Below, piece after piece: positions 21,642 to 34,000 of a stretch of 64,000 nucleotides of DNA; position 1 is the stretch's first letter; each line of letters opens with the position of its first letter. The notes below the pieces were generated by a model that saw nothing but the letters and a program-made list of their open reading frames with translations, made no database searches and was not told where the DNA came from. Made by a program: the position numbers and the translations under genes. The DNA is taken from assembly GCA_016858145.1 (NCBI GenBank), contig JAEHOE010000161.1:1-64000 (forward strand). Reading direction: 5' to 3'. The stretch is from Edaphochlamys debaryana (lineage: Eukaryota > Chlorophyta > Chlorophyceae > Chlamydomonadales).

Positions 21642-22916
21642 ACGGAGACGGGGGCACGGGCGTAGGCATGAGCGGTCTAGGCAGATGTGGGTAGTATGTG
21701 CAGGCTGGGCGGGGCGGTGGGGCATGGGGCTTGGCGGGGGACCGCGCGGGCAGCGGTCATGCGGCTCGGCGCAGCACGGATTGGTGCAAAGCACGAGTGT
21801 TTTCCGAGTGATCCCGCCACGGCTGGTCCCCTGAAGATGGGGGTGGGGGGTGGGGGCCAGCAGTGCTGGGACGAGGGTGAGCGAGAGTGCCGAGAGCGCG
21901 TGCACAGGCGAGGTACTGAGAGGAGTGATCGAGAGGACTGCATGTGCGGCTGCGCACCCATTCAGCGTTGGTCCGTCTGCGTGACTTTTGTAGATTATGG
22001 TAGCGGGCGACCGCTTGTCCTAGACGTCGTGTGAAGCTCGTGTGTAGCAAGTATGCCGTGTTTTGACGCACCGGAGGGCAGGCTGCCGGCTGCGGAGCGC
22101 TCAGGCGCTGTTGGCGGGCCTTGCTGTATGACTCCCCTGGGGGCCGTGGTTGTGGCAGCGGGCGAAGCGGCGCGGATTGCGTTGTTGTGGGTGCATGCCA
22201 CAGCCCGCGCAGGCGGCTGTGACAAGGACTGGCGTTGGGCGGCAGCTTGCAGCGGTGTGCAGAGACATGCCGAAATGGCTGTTCGAGGTGCACGGGTGTG
22301 TACCGGTTTGCTGCGTCCAGATGTGTGAGTTGTTCTGCAGTGCTGTCAACTTTAAATGTGCTTTCCACCGGCCCCTGTCTGAGCATGTGGGGCAGCCCGC
22401 CTGAAAGCCGCTGGTGCAGTCTGCGCAGGCACCCAGCCAGCGCTCCCGGATGCAACCCTTCTGGGCCCCTGGACTGGCTTCAGGCTTAAACCAGCTCTCA
22501 CATCCTGAAGAACATCCCACGCGCGGACAGCCGTGCCGTCTCTACGCTGCATTAACGGAGCCCTTCGCACACCGAGTCCTTACCCATTCTTGCCCGCCCA
22601 GCGGCTCCTGCAATGCCCTGTTCACTTCTCGACACAGATGAACACTCCGTACTCCTCAGGTTAATTGCATGCTCCCAAGCGGTCTCAGCGCGGGAAAGCT
22701 TTCTCGCAATCTACAGTCAGCACCTGCCCCCACCCGTCTTCAGCCCCCAAGGTCCGCTCTTGAGACCCGACATTACTTCAAAGCCTCACCGTCCCAGGGA
22801 CCTACAACCCGGCCCCCTCCCTGCACCTTGCATTGGCCCAGAACCCATCCCTGCCTGGCTCCACGCTCCTCGCCCCGACCCCCTCAGCCCCCTCCCTCCC
22901 AGCGCCCCGCCGCCCC
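21642..22916. other. intergenic, convergent gene ends
   Basis: 1.27 kb between the stops of CYP97A (+) and the EF-hand-like gene (-). It should hold both 3' untranslated regions. No further gene recognised. Confidence 0.55.
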
Positions 22917-24306
22917 TCATAGCTCGTAGTAGCGCTCCGGCGGGTCCACGGTGCAGGAAAAGGCGATGTAGTTGATGAACTCGGGCTTGTCCTCATGCCG
23001 GAACTTGGACACCAGCAGGGCCGACTCCTCGTCGCTCACCACCCAGTCCAGCTTAGTGGTCAGGACCTGCGGAGGGGGTGCGGGGTGGGGGCTCAGACAA
23101 CCGCCCGCCCGGCTGCCCAGGCCCCTGACGTCGCCAAGGTAAGCCACCACCCCATCCCGCTCTGACGGGCTGCGCTGTACCGGTGCACGCTGTGCCTTTC
23201 AACCAGTACCCCGAGGGAGAAGTCGCCGCCCGCCTTGTTCGCATACGACAGCCCTCTTCTCCGCTTCATGCACCAAGCAGCCATGCGCACCTGCCGGAAC
23301 TGGGGCGCTGTTACGTGCCCGAACAGCTTTGCCGAGTTGTCGTCCGACGCCGCATCATCGAAGAATGCCTGCGCAACAAGAGGATGTCGAGGAGGAGCCG
23401 GAGATGTGGGCGTCAGCCTGTCAGGGCGTCATTCCGGACTTGGGACGGTGACCAGGCGCTCAGCGCCGCCGACCCTGGCCGCCACCTGCCGGCCCTGACA
23501 CGTGACCGGCCTGGTGCCGTCACCCGCTCCCCCCTCTGAATCCAGCCCCCCCCCCCCGCACCTTGACTGGCTGCCCCCGCTTGGACACGATGTCGGCCAG
23601 GCGCGTGATGACCTCGGTGCACTTGGCCTCGTCCGCGGCCCGCGGCAGCACCCGGCTGGAGCGCAGGTACCGCGTGCGGTCCAGCAGGTCAGCGGGCTCC
23701 GGTGGTACCTCCACCAGCGGGTCCTTCTCTAGGTGCTGCGGATCGAGGATCCAGCGGAGTGGGGGGCTTTTGGTGAGCGATACGCCGTAGGGAAAGGCCG
23801 TCGCCCGACTTGAGCCCAGGACGAGGTTGGGGGGCGAGGGGGCAGGGGGGCAGCTCACCGGTATCGTGAACACCAGCTCCAGCTCGTGCAGGAATGTCCG
23901 GTAGTCCACCATCGTGAGGGTGGGGTCGCGTTGTACCTTGTAGGTCTCGCAAATGATCTCCAGCTCCTTGGGAGTCAGGAACCGGTCGATGCCGGCCATG
24001 CTGCGCAGGCACGTCCCATAGAACGTCAGGCAGTGCTTCCGGAGAATCAAAAGACGGACAATCACAGCCGCGCGACGTTGTTGCGTCGTGCGGGTGCGCG
24101 CAGAGCGTGCATGCCCTCCGCCATGCTTCCAGCCGAGGCTCTAAGTCCCACCTGAGAGCCGTTCGGAAGTGGTTGGGGTGCACATAGCCCGAGTTGAGCT
24201 TGTCAAAGTCCATGATGAAGTCCTTGCAGCGCACGCGGTTCTTGTAGACGTGCTGCTTAAGCCGCCGCATAGCGGTATCAAGCGTGATTTCTGGAGCCGC
24301 TGGCAT
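22917..24306 (-). CDS. EF-hand-like protein with degenerate loop
   Basis: Five exons on the minus strand (24152-24306, 23859-24000, 23562-23735, 23291-23368, 22917-23066) give 232 residues with matching phases. The first exon carries CKDFIMDFDKLNSGYV (residues 27-42), an EF-hand-like helix and loop. The loop read as Asp35...Gly40 has Leu at position 3 and His at position 12 in place of Asp/Asn and Glu, so calcium binding is doubtful. A second helix-rich segment, LTPKELEIICETYKV, follows. The end (WVVSDEESALLVSKF, then EFINYIAFSCTVDPPERYYEL) resembles EF-hand proteins found in algae and protists. Partner and role are unknown. I chose the acceptor before MAGIDRF because it is the only one in phase. 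Confidence 0.75.
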
Positions 24307-26870
24307 GGTTGCTATTAGGAAAGGCGCGACGCTAGTTGGCGGAGTGGCGGATGTTTGCGTCGACTTAGTAGTGTCTCTCGCTCTTGAACCTGTCTGTGTC
24401 GCTAGTTACGGCAACTGGTCAGTTTTGTGTACACGCGGTATGGAGGGAACGGTAGGAGGTGCTGTAGTTGAGGTCGCTGGATTGGCCCGCTCTAAGGCCT
24501 GTCGCGTCGAGCGTCCTCACTTGCCACGACGTTTGTTGTATGCAGACGAGCTGCCGGTGCACAGGCAAGTTTTTAGGCACGTTGTTTGCATCCTGCGTAC
24601 ACCGCGCGCAGGTGCCCTTGCCCCGCTGCGCCTTCCTCGCGGGAGTTCTCGGGGAAGCAGGAACAGCCAGGGAGCAGCCCCCCTCGCCCTCACTCCTCAC
24701 CGACCTTCGCCGGCTCCCACTCTTGCCCACCTATCCCTTTGCTGCCATGTGTACTCGTGCTCCCCACATGCCTTGATTGCCCCCAAGCTACCGTCGCCTC
24801 CACTTGCGACGAGGGCGGGTGCGCCTCGCCCAGCCCACGGCCCACCCAGCCGCGGCCAGAGCCAGAGCTGTCACCCGTCGTCGCACTTCGGCAAGGAGCC
24901 TTTGCCCCTCGACTGTTTCGCGTCTCCCCACTTGCGCTCAACTATCATTCCCAAGCCCCAGGTGGCTAAGTGCAGCCTCCGCCATACCCACGGACGATGC
25001 CATCCAGCGATCCAGGGAAGAGCAGGGGTGGGGAAGAGGGGCTGAGACATGAGAGAGAAGCTCCATTCGGCCCCTGCTCCCTGTCGCCTGTCGATCACTT
25101 GCCGCCGCTTCTGTCCTGCTCCCCTGCGGGGTTTCGCCTGGCCTTCCCCGGGGCCCGGGTGTGCCCTGTGTGCTTCGTTGTTGTTACACGGACACGGGCA
25201 TCAGCCGTGAACTCCGATGCGGGCCGTTGCCCCTTTACCTTCCCGGCTGCCCTCCCTCCCATAGCCCTTACAAACTACAGGTGCCATCGCCACCGTGGCA
25301 ATGGATACCGAACAAGCAACCTGCGCGGCCAGACCTTCCTTAGCAGGAGTACTGTGTCCACTGCGAGGCCTGCCAGCACCTCTCTGGCACCGCATTTCCG
25401 CCCTACCCCAATCACTCCTGGTGACGATCCCCCACGCCCCAGCGTTGAACCTGCCGCGCCAGCAATAAGACAGCGACAAGGTGTGTCTGTCCTCCTCAGG
25501 ACAGGGAAAAGGGCTAAGCCCCAAACCCCGCGAGGCCGGGCAGCACTGGGGCCGCGCACTCAAGCACTGAGCCCCACAGCGCCAGCAAAAGTTCCATCTG
25601 TGGACCCCACACGTTGAGCATTGCCGCGTAAGGAGCCATGCAGTAGTCCATCACCGTGTGTGCCGCGTGCCGTTATCAACGCCGTGTTCAGCAGTATCAA
25701 GCGTCTGGCGATGCCACGTTGCCACAAGTTGCAGGCAAGTCCCTTGAGACCCCACCCCAACACCACTGCATGATTGCGCGTCCGCATGGCCCGCAGGCCG
25801 TAGCCAAGGCCCATGTCCACGGTGCCGGCAGCTGAGGCGAGTGCAATCTGCACACCGCAGGGCCCCCGGGCGGGACCCGGCCGCCAGCAGGATCACCAAC
25901 AGCAGGATCACCAACAAAAGGAATCATTGCCCACTGCACACTTCACAACGATCACCCACCATGCCGTGTCATCATTTTGGCACCATCAACTGCTGCAACC
26001 CCCCCTTCACCGCGCGTGCCGGTGGATCATTCTGGCGCCAGGCACGGCAATGTCCATGCCCCCCACCCCCACCCCCTGTGGGACCGACGCAGCCCACTGA
26101 CCAACGCCCCCAAACCAAACCACGATGGCTGCCCTGGTGTCCTGAGCTAGATGGCAGCTCAGCACAGTGCACAGCCCCCTTGGGACCTTCAGCTTGGCAG
26201 CACACAATGACGCCCCCCGCTCTGCTCACAGCCTCCGCCTCCTGCTCCGCCTACCCAGCGCCCGGCACCAGCAGTTGTTCACTGCCCGCTCACGCCTCCA
26301 CAGTCTGCGGAACGCCGCCTCAATACAGTCACCGCAGCTCCTCAGCTTCGCCGGCAGCTTTTGCATAGACATACTTGCAGGCCAATTCGAAGAATTGCTC
26401 AGTGCTTGTCCCTGCCTTCCTGGCCCCAACCTTGATCGATGAACAAGAAATCCCACAGGTGCTTGTGCTCCCGAGCTCTTCAAGCAAAAAAACGTTGCCG
26501 CCACATCGCAGCCCGGGTGGCTCAGCGCCTCTGGCAGCGCCTCGGGGCAAAACGCACCATGGCAGGGACAGTAACTCATACGAAGCAAGGGCTCACTGCG
26601 TCGGGGCGTGGCCCCGCCAAAATCTGCGGCAATCGCCGCCGAACTCAACCTCCCCAGCGCACCCCCTGGCGTCATTGTGATCATTCTAGACAGGTCACAG
26701 CGGTACCGGCACTGCGCAGACCCTCGTTCCTTGCACGAGGATCCAGCCCCGGGCCTGGCCTGCACGAATCTCCGATCAATGGACCACTGCCGAAAGCTGC
26801 GAGCTCGACCCAAGTAACCGAGTGGACCGCAGTAACAGTAATGCCCACCCCCCGCCCCTGCCCCTGCCCC
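24307..26870. other. 2.5 kb without recognisable gene
   Basis: Between the start of the EF-hand-like gene and the stop of the giant monooxygenase gene. Several frames of 100-350 codons are open on the plus strand, but they lack family resemblance and consistent intron structure. A short direct repeat of AGGATCACCAACA-type sequence lies at about 25887-25915. Long untranslated regions or a fast-evolving gene remain possible. Confidence 0.45.
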
Positions 26871-26980
26871 TCATGGCGCCTCCGCCTCCTCCTGGATGCA
26901 GTGCAGCGTGGAGGCGTCGGCGGGGTTGAGCGACAGGTGCCGGCTGGCGGCGCGCAGCCGCCCCTGCGCCCCCGCCCCGC

Positions 26981-27012
<32 letters not shown>

Positions 27013-27970
27013 GCCGCGTGTCCCTGCAGCAGCAGCAGCTGCGCCACGTACTGCTGCTGCTGCGCCGCCGCCGCCGCCAGCAGCTGCTGGTGCTGCGACA
27101 GCCACGCGGCGGCGGTGGCGGCGTCCGAGCCGGCCTCACCGCCGCCGGCCGCTGCCGCTGCTGCAGCTGCGTGCTCGAGCAGCTCGGCGGCGGCGGGGGA
27201 GGCACCCGCCGCCAGGCCCGCCCAGCCGGGGCCCAGGTTCGAGCGTGGAGCGAAGCTGCTGCCGCTGCGCGGTCGCGGCTGCGACGCCGGCCCCTGCCCC
27301 AGGTGTGGAGGCGCCTCAGAGCCGAGCCCAAATGCGTGCGGCCCGTGGCAGCTGCGCGCCTGCAGCAGGATGTCGCCCCCGTCGCGGGGGAGGCTGTTGG
27401 ACAGAGGGGCGCCGGCGGGGGCGGGGCCGCTGCGGGGGGCGCCGTCGCAGCCCAGCGGCATGCGGCCGGCCAGGTCTGAGGGCCGGGTGGCGGAGGAGGT
27501 GAGGAAGTGCTGCAGCGAGCGGGGGGCGCTGCGGGGGGCCGTGCGGGGGCCGTTGCCGGCGGCGGGCCGGGCGCTGGCGGCGGGGGGCAGGTCGCCGGAG
27601 TCGGAGGCGAGGGCGGGGGCGGGGGCGGGCAGCGCCTCACCGAACTGCACCGCGGGGCGCAGGGAGCGGCGGAGGGAGGGGGCGCGCAGGGCCTGGGGCG
27701 AGGTGGCGCCCTCGCCGCCCCGCTCAGCCTGGCAGTTGCCCTCGGCGGACACCCCGCCCTCGCCCCCAGCCTCCAGCTCCGACGTCTCCAGCCGCACCAG
27801 CGCACCACTGGTGTTGACCCCCCCCTCCGCCCCAGCGGCCTCGTCACCCTCGCGCCCGGCGCCCGCCCAGCGCTCGGCGGCCAACACGCTGGGGCGCCGG
27901 GCGGTGGCGCTCAGAGCCTGGGCCCGCCTCTGCGCCCTCAGCACCGCCTCTGCCGCCGACACCGCCGCCG

Positions 27971-28008
<38 letters not shown>

Positions 28009-31000
28009 GCCGCCGCCGCCGCCGCGCTGGCCAGCTGCGGCTGCTGCTGCTGCGGCTGCACGCCGAATCCCAGCGCCGGGGAGGAGCCCTGCAGCGCCGC
28101 CAGCGCCAGCGCCCGCATGGGGCCAGCGTCCTCGCCCCCCTGCCAGGCGCCCGGCCCGCTGCCTCCGCTCAGGCCGTGGCTGGCCCCGGTGCCCAGCAGG
28201 CTGGCCCCGCCCCCGCTGCCCCCGCCCAGGCTGCTGCTGCCGCCGCCGCCGACCGGGCCCCCCGAGCAGTCGCTGGCTCTCATGAGGGAGGCGCTCGAGG
28301 GCCCCTGCGCCTGAGTGCGCGAGGCAGGGCGCGAGCGGGCCCCGGACAGGGGCGAGAGGGCCGGGCCCTGCGCGCCCGACTGGCGGTGGGAGGACGCGGC
28401 GGACGGGGGCCCCTGGTGGCCCTCACTGGGCCCGGCGGGGCCCTCCGTGGCCGCCAGGGAGTACTTGGGGTAGGGGTGCAGCGCTACGTGCATGGCCCAC
28501 GGCTCAGCCTCCACCCCGCCGCCACCTCCGCCCAGGCCCGCGCCAAAGCCGCCGTTGGCCGCGGCCATCTCCGCCGCCTCCGCCGCCGCCTGCTGGTCGG
28601 CCTGCCGTACGGCGCTGGTGGGCAGCAGCTCCGCGGGTCCTGCGCTGCCCGGGCCCCCGCGCGCCCAGCGGCGCTCCCGGATGAGGGCGGCCGCGGAGGC
28701 GCACAGAGCGTCCACCAGCGCCGAGGAGGCGGCGGCCGCGGGGGTGGCGGCGGCGCCGGGGCCAGGGCCGGAGGAGCCGCCGTGCTGCGAGGCGGGGCCG
28801 CTGGGGCCCGGGGCGTGCAGCATGGACCCCGCGGTGGAGGCCTGGCGCAGCGAGTGCGCGCGCCGCACGCCCGGCCCCGGGCCGCCCGCGGAGCCGCCCG
28901 CGGGGCCCAGCAGCGCCGCCGACTCCGATTCCCCCAGCTGCGCTGAGGAGGGCGGGCGGGCCGCGCCCTGTCGGGTGCTGCGGCGCCGGGTGCCGCCCAG
29001 CATGGAGCGGGAGGAGAGCAGGTCGTCCGCCAGGCCCCGGGTGCTGCTGTAGGAGGCGGGGCCGGCCACTGCAAGGGAGGCAGGGGTTCGGCAGACGGGT
29101 GTGGGGAAGGGAGTGATGACGGGGGCGTGCGAGGAGTGAGGCGGTAAGATGCATGCCTGGAGCTAGGCAGGCAGTCGGGTGCAGCCGTGGGCCCCTTTCG
29201 GGCGTGTTGTGGGTCATCAGCCTCAGCATCTACGGCCCCTTTCCCTGGCCGCGCCCCACCCCCCCGCCCCCCTCACCCGCGCCGCTGTTGTCCGCCATGA
29301 TGTCAAGGGTGGACAGACTCACGCCCCCGGCCCCGCCGCCCATGCCGCCCACAGGGCCGGGCGCCGCCAGGCCCAGCCCCAGCGAGGCGGCGCGCGAGTG
29401 CGGGCCGCTGCCGGGGCCGTGCATGCCGGGGCCCGTGGCGCCGCGGCTGAGGCCCGCCAGCAGCATAGCGGCGGGCTCCACCGCCCGCGCCCCGCCCAGG
29501 CCCGTGGCCGTCACTGCGCGCGGGGGCAGGGGGGGCGCCAGGTCCAGGGAGGAGCGGGCCGTGCCCATGCCCTCGCCCTCGCCCGGACCCGTGCCCGTGC
29601 CCGCACCACCCCCCGCCAGCGCCTCCAGCTGGCCCCAGGCGCCCGCGTGCTGGGAGGCGGCCGCCGCCAGCGCCGCCATGGCCGCACCCGCATCGAACGA
29701 GTGCAGCAGCGCGGGGCTGAGGCCGCCCGGGTGCAGGGCGGCGTGGGCGTGGGCGTGGGGGTAGGCGTGGGGGTGTGGGTAGGCGAAGCCCGGGTAGGGC
29801 AGCGCTGCGCCCACGAAGCCCACCCCGGCGCTGTAGGGCCGGCGCACGCCGCTGGCGCTGGGGCTGGGCGCGAGGCCGGCGCTGGGTGCGGGGCTGGCCC
29901 CCAGGCCCAGCAGCTCCAGCTGGCCCAGGCCCAGGCCGCTGTAGGCGCTGGGGCGACGGTGCTGGCGGGAGGTCGAGGGCGCGCCCACGGAGGCGGAGGC
30001 GTGCGAGGGCGAGGGCCGGGAGGTGGCGCTGAGCTCCAGCAGCGCGTGCAGGGGCCGCCCGGGGCACGCGGCGCCGCTGCGGCCTGCGTGGACGCCTGCG
30101 TGACCGCCCGGCCCTGGTCCCGGCCCCGGCCCCACCACGCCGTCGGCCGCTGCCGCCTTGAGCACAGAGCGGGTGCGGCGGCGGGCGGCGGCCACGGCGG
30201 CGGCCAGGGGCGACGCCGACCGCTGCGGCTGCAGACCCTGGCGCTGCGCCGCAGCCACCCGCCCGGCTCCCGGCGCCGCCTCGTCCTCCGAGCCCCCCTC
30301 CGAGTCGCTGCGGTACAGGGCGGCGGTGGGCATGGCGTCGTTGGCGCACACCGCCCCCACCGGGAGGGCGCCGCCGCCCTCGCCGGGTGGCTGAAGCACC
30401 CGCCGCGGCCCGGGGCCCGCCGGGCCTGGTGCGCCCAGGTCCGCAGCCGCCAGGCAGCGGGGGGGCGAGATGAGGACGTGGGCCCCAGTTAAGGAGGAGC
30501 TCAGGAGCGAGGGAGCACCCTGCGGGGGGCCCGAGTCAGCCCCGGCCCCTGTCAAGCCCCCCGAGTCCGCCCCTCCGTGGCCCCGGCCGGTGCGGTTGCG
30601 GTGCGGCCCGTCCACGACTTCGGCCATGCTGCGGGTAGGGGAGGCCAGGGGTATCCGTCAGTAGGGAGTATGAGGTCAGGGGGGAAGCCGGCAAACCACC
30701 GGGCCCAAGATCTGGCCATCGGGGCCCCACACAGAGGACGACCTAACGTGCCCAACCCAGATAGAGGGCACGCTCGCATCCCTCTCTCCCACCCTCGCTG
30801 CTGCCCTCGCCTCACCCGTCGCAGCTGAGCAGCTGGATGCCGCCCCCCGCTCGCCGCGTGTTGGCCGCCGCCCCCACCGCCACCACGCCGCCGCTGCAGC
30901 CCAGCAGCTCGGAGCCCGCGGCCGCACAGCCCTCCCCGGCGGCGCCCAGGAGGCCCGAGCCGCTGCTGTCGCTGTGCAGGCGGCCGGGGCCGGAGGCGGG

Positions 31001-34000
31001 TGCGGCAGGGGGCAGCGAGGCCGCCAATGCGCTCATGAGCCGGGCGGGGCCGGCGCTGGGCTCGCGCCGCGGCCGTGGGGGGCGGTCGGGCGGCTGGCCG
31101 GCAGCGGAGGCGGAGGCCGAGGCTGGGGCGGCGGGCGGTGGGCTGGCGGAGGTGGAATGCGGGGCGGCCGCGGAGGCAGCCCGGCCGCGCAGGGAGAAGC
31201 CCGCCAGCGCCTGAGCCTGAGCCAGGCCGGGCCGCGCGCCGACAGCCGCGGAGGGAAACCCGCCGCTGCCCGCCCCCTCGGTCCAGCCGGTGCCGGTGCC
31301 GGTGGCGGTGCTCACGCCGAGACCCGCGCCGGCCCCCTCCAGCGGGCGGCCCAGGGCGTCGTACAGCACCTGCGTGCTGAGGCCCGCGGTCGTGGTCTCC
31401 GCCTCCGTCTCCGTCTCCATCCCCGCGTCCGCCTCTCCACCCTCGGCCTCAGCCATGCCGTGTCCGTCGCGTGGCGTGCTCCCCCGCACGGGCAGCACAG
31501 CGCTGATGGCGCCCCCCGCCGTGTCCAGCAGGCAGGCGCCGGTGCTGCTGCCCTGCGGGCCCTCCGCGCCGGCGCCCCCCTCCGCAACGCCCTCCAGGCC
31601 CTCAGCGGTGGACAGTATGCTGGGGATGCTGGCGCCGGCCGGGAGGCTTCGGGAGGCCGCGGGCCGGGACAGGCCGCCAGAGCCCACAACTACGGAACCA
31701 GCCGACAGGCGCGACACGGGCGGAGAGGCCAGCATTGGCGGAGAGGGCAGCAGCGGGGGCGGGGCGGCGGGGCCGTGCAGGGACAGGGGCGAGGCAGTGC
31801 GGGCGCCGGGGCTGGGCTCGTGCGGCCATGGCCGCGGCAGGTCCAGGCTGGAGCGCTGGGAAGGGAACTTGCGGGGGCGGCCCGGCACGCCCGCGGCTGC
31901 CGCCGCCGCCAGCATCGCCGCGGGGGCGGTCTCTATGAGGACCCTGCCGCCCCTGCCCCCGAGCCCCCCACTGGAGGCGCTGGGGCTGCCGTCCACCGGC
32001 CCCGCCCCCGCGCCCTCACTGCCCTCGCCCAGCCCGTACGCCGCCGCCAGCGCCGCCAGTCGCTCGGGCGTGACGTGGCCGCCGCTGCCGGCGGAGAGCG
32101 CATGCAGAGCCAGGCGCTGGGCGGCGGCGGCCTGCAGCGCGGCGGCGGCGGCGGCAGTGGCGGCTTGGCCCTGCGCGCCGGCCAGGTTCAGGTTGAGGGC
32201 CGAGTTGCGGCGGCTGCCTAGCGCCGCCAGGGCCGCGGCAGAGGCGCTGGCCGAGCCGGCCCGGGCTGAGGGCGCCGCGGGCCCGCCAAAGTACACCTCT
32301 GCTTGTGCGGCCGCTGCGTAGGCCGCCAGCTGCGCGGCGTCCGATAGCGAGACAAGGTCGAAGGCGGTGGAGGAGGAGGCGCGGCTGCCGCCCGAGCCCA
32401 GCAGCGGCGAGGCGGTCATGGACACGCGCCGCGCGGCCGCCACCGCCGCCGTCGCCGCCGAGGCCGCGTTCGCCGCCGCCACGCCCCCGGACGCGCTCAT
32501 GCGCACGGCCCCTGCGCTGCGCATGGCCCCGGCGGTGCGGCTGGTGTAGTCCGTGACGCTGCTGCGGCTGGCGCCGAGGGAGGGGTCGGCGGGCAGCGGC
32601 GAGGGCAGCAGCGCGGGCAGCGCAGCCGCCAGGCCCCCGCCCGGCTGCCCGCCCGACATGCTCAGGTGGCGGCTGGGTGCGCCCCCATTCCCCGGCCCCA
32701 GCAGCGCCCGGTCCCCCGCCGCCAGCCCGTGCTGCAGCTGCAGCCCCACCAGCTGGTCCTCGGGGGTGGGGCCGGCGGGGGGAGGCGCGGAGGAGGCGTC
32801 CTCGGATGCCGGCGGAAGGGACACGCGGGGTGAGCCGGGGTTGCTGCCGGCGCCCTCGCGTGCTGCGGCGCTCAGCAGGCGGCGCAGCGAGCGGCCCGCG
32901 CCCAGGCCGGAGCGGCGGGGCGCGGGGCTGGCAGCGGCGCAGGAGCCGTCGGAGGCGCGGTGCTCGGGCAGCGCCTGCCTGGCGAGGCGCGCGGGGGAGT
33001 GGGGGTTGCTGGATGCCGAGGTGCGGGCGAAGGGCAGCAGCGAGCGCATGGAGGCGCCCGCGGCGGCGGTGAGGGAGCGGGAGGACTGCGTGAGGCGGCT
33101 GCGGGCGCCCAGGGACTGGCGCGCGCGGGAGGCCAGGGAGGCGGCCAGGGCGCTGGCGGCGTGCGGGCTGGAGGGGCAGGCGGGCGAGGAGGCGCCAGAG
33201 GCGGAGGTGCGCTCCGCCGCCTCCAGGCCGCCCGTGCCGTGGCGCCGCAGGCCCGCGTCCGCGCTGTGGGGGCTGTCGGTGCAGGGGCCGGTGCAGGTGC
33301 CGGGGGCGCCCTGCTGGGTGTCGGCCTGCGGGAGCAGCGGCGTGGAGCGCTGCATGCGCAGGGGCCCCAGCTGCGAGGCGCCGGGGGCCTCCCGCCTGCC
33401 GCCCCCTGCCGTGCCCCCCGACTGCGACTGCGGCGCCAGGCTGCGCTCGGAGCGGGTGCGGCGGTTGCGCAGCAGCAGCAGCGACAGGGAGCGGGGCGTG
33501 GTGGCGGCGGCGGCGGCGGAGCTGAAGGACGCATCAGCGGCGGCGTCAGCGGCGGCGGCGTGGCTCGAGCCCGCCCCCCGCCACACTACGAAGGACCTCG
33601 CCGCCAGCCCCAGCCCCAGCATGCCGGCCAGCAGGCCCCCGGGGCCGCTGCGGGGGGCGCGCTCCGGGCCCAGCATCTGCCCAGCGCTGCGCGCCTTGTG
33701 CGGCAGCCTGGGGCTGCGGGGGCTGCGGGGCGAGCCGGGCGCTGAGGAGACCGCAACGTCAGAGGTGCCGCCCCCAGACGCCTCGCCGTCCACACCTTCG
33801 TGCACACGGGACAGCGGTGTGGCCCGCCCCGCAGAGCCGGACGCGCCGGACGGGGGCCCCCCCGGCACCCGCGCCTGCCCCGAGCGGCCCCAGCTCAGGC
33901 CCCCCGGCACCCGCCCCGAGCTCCCGCGCGCGTCCCAGTCGCACTCGGCGCTGCTCACGCCGCCGCCGCGGGTGGCGGCCCGCCCCGACGGGACCCCCAA

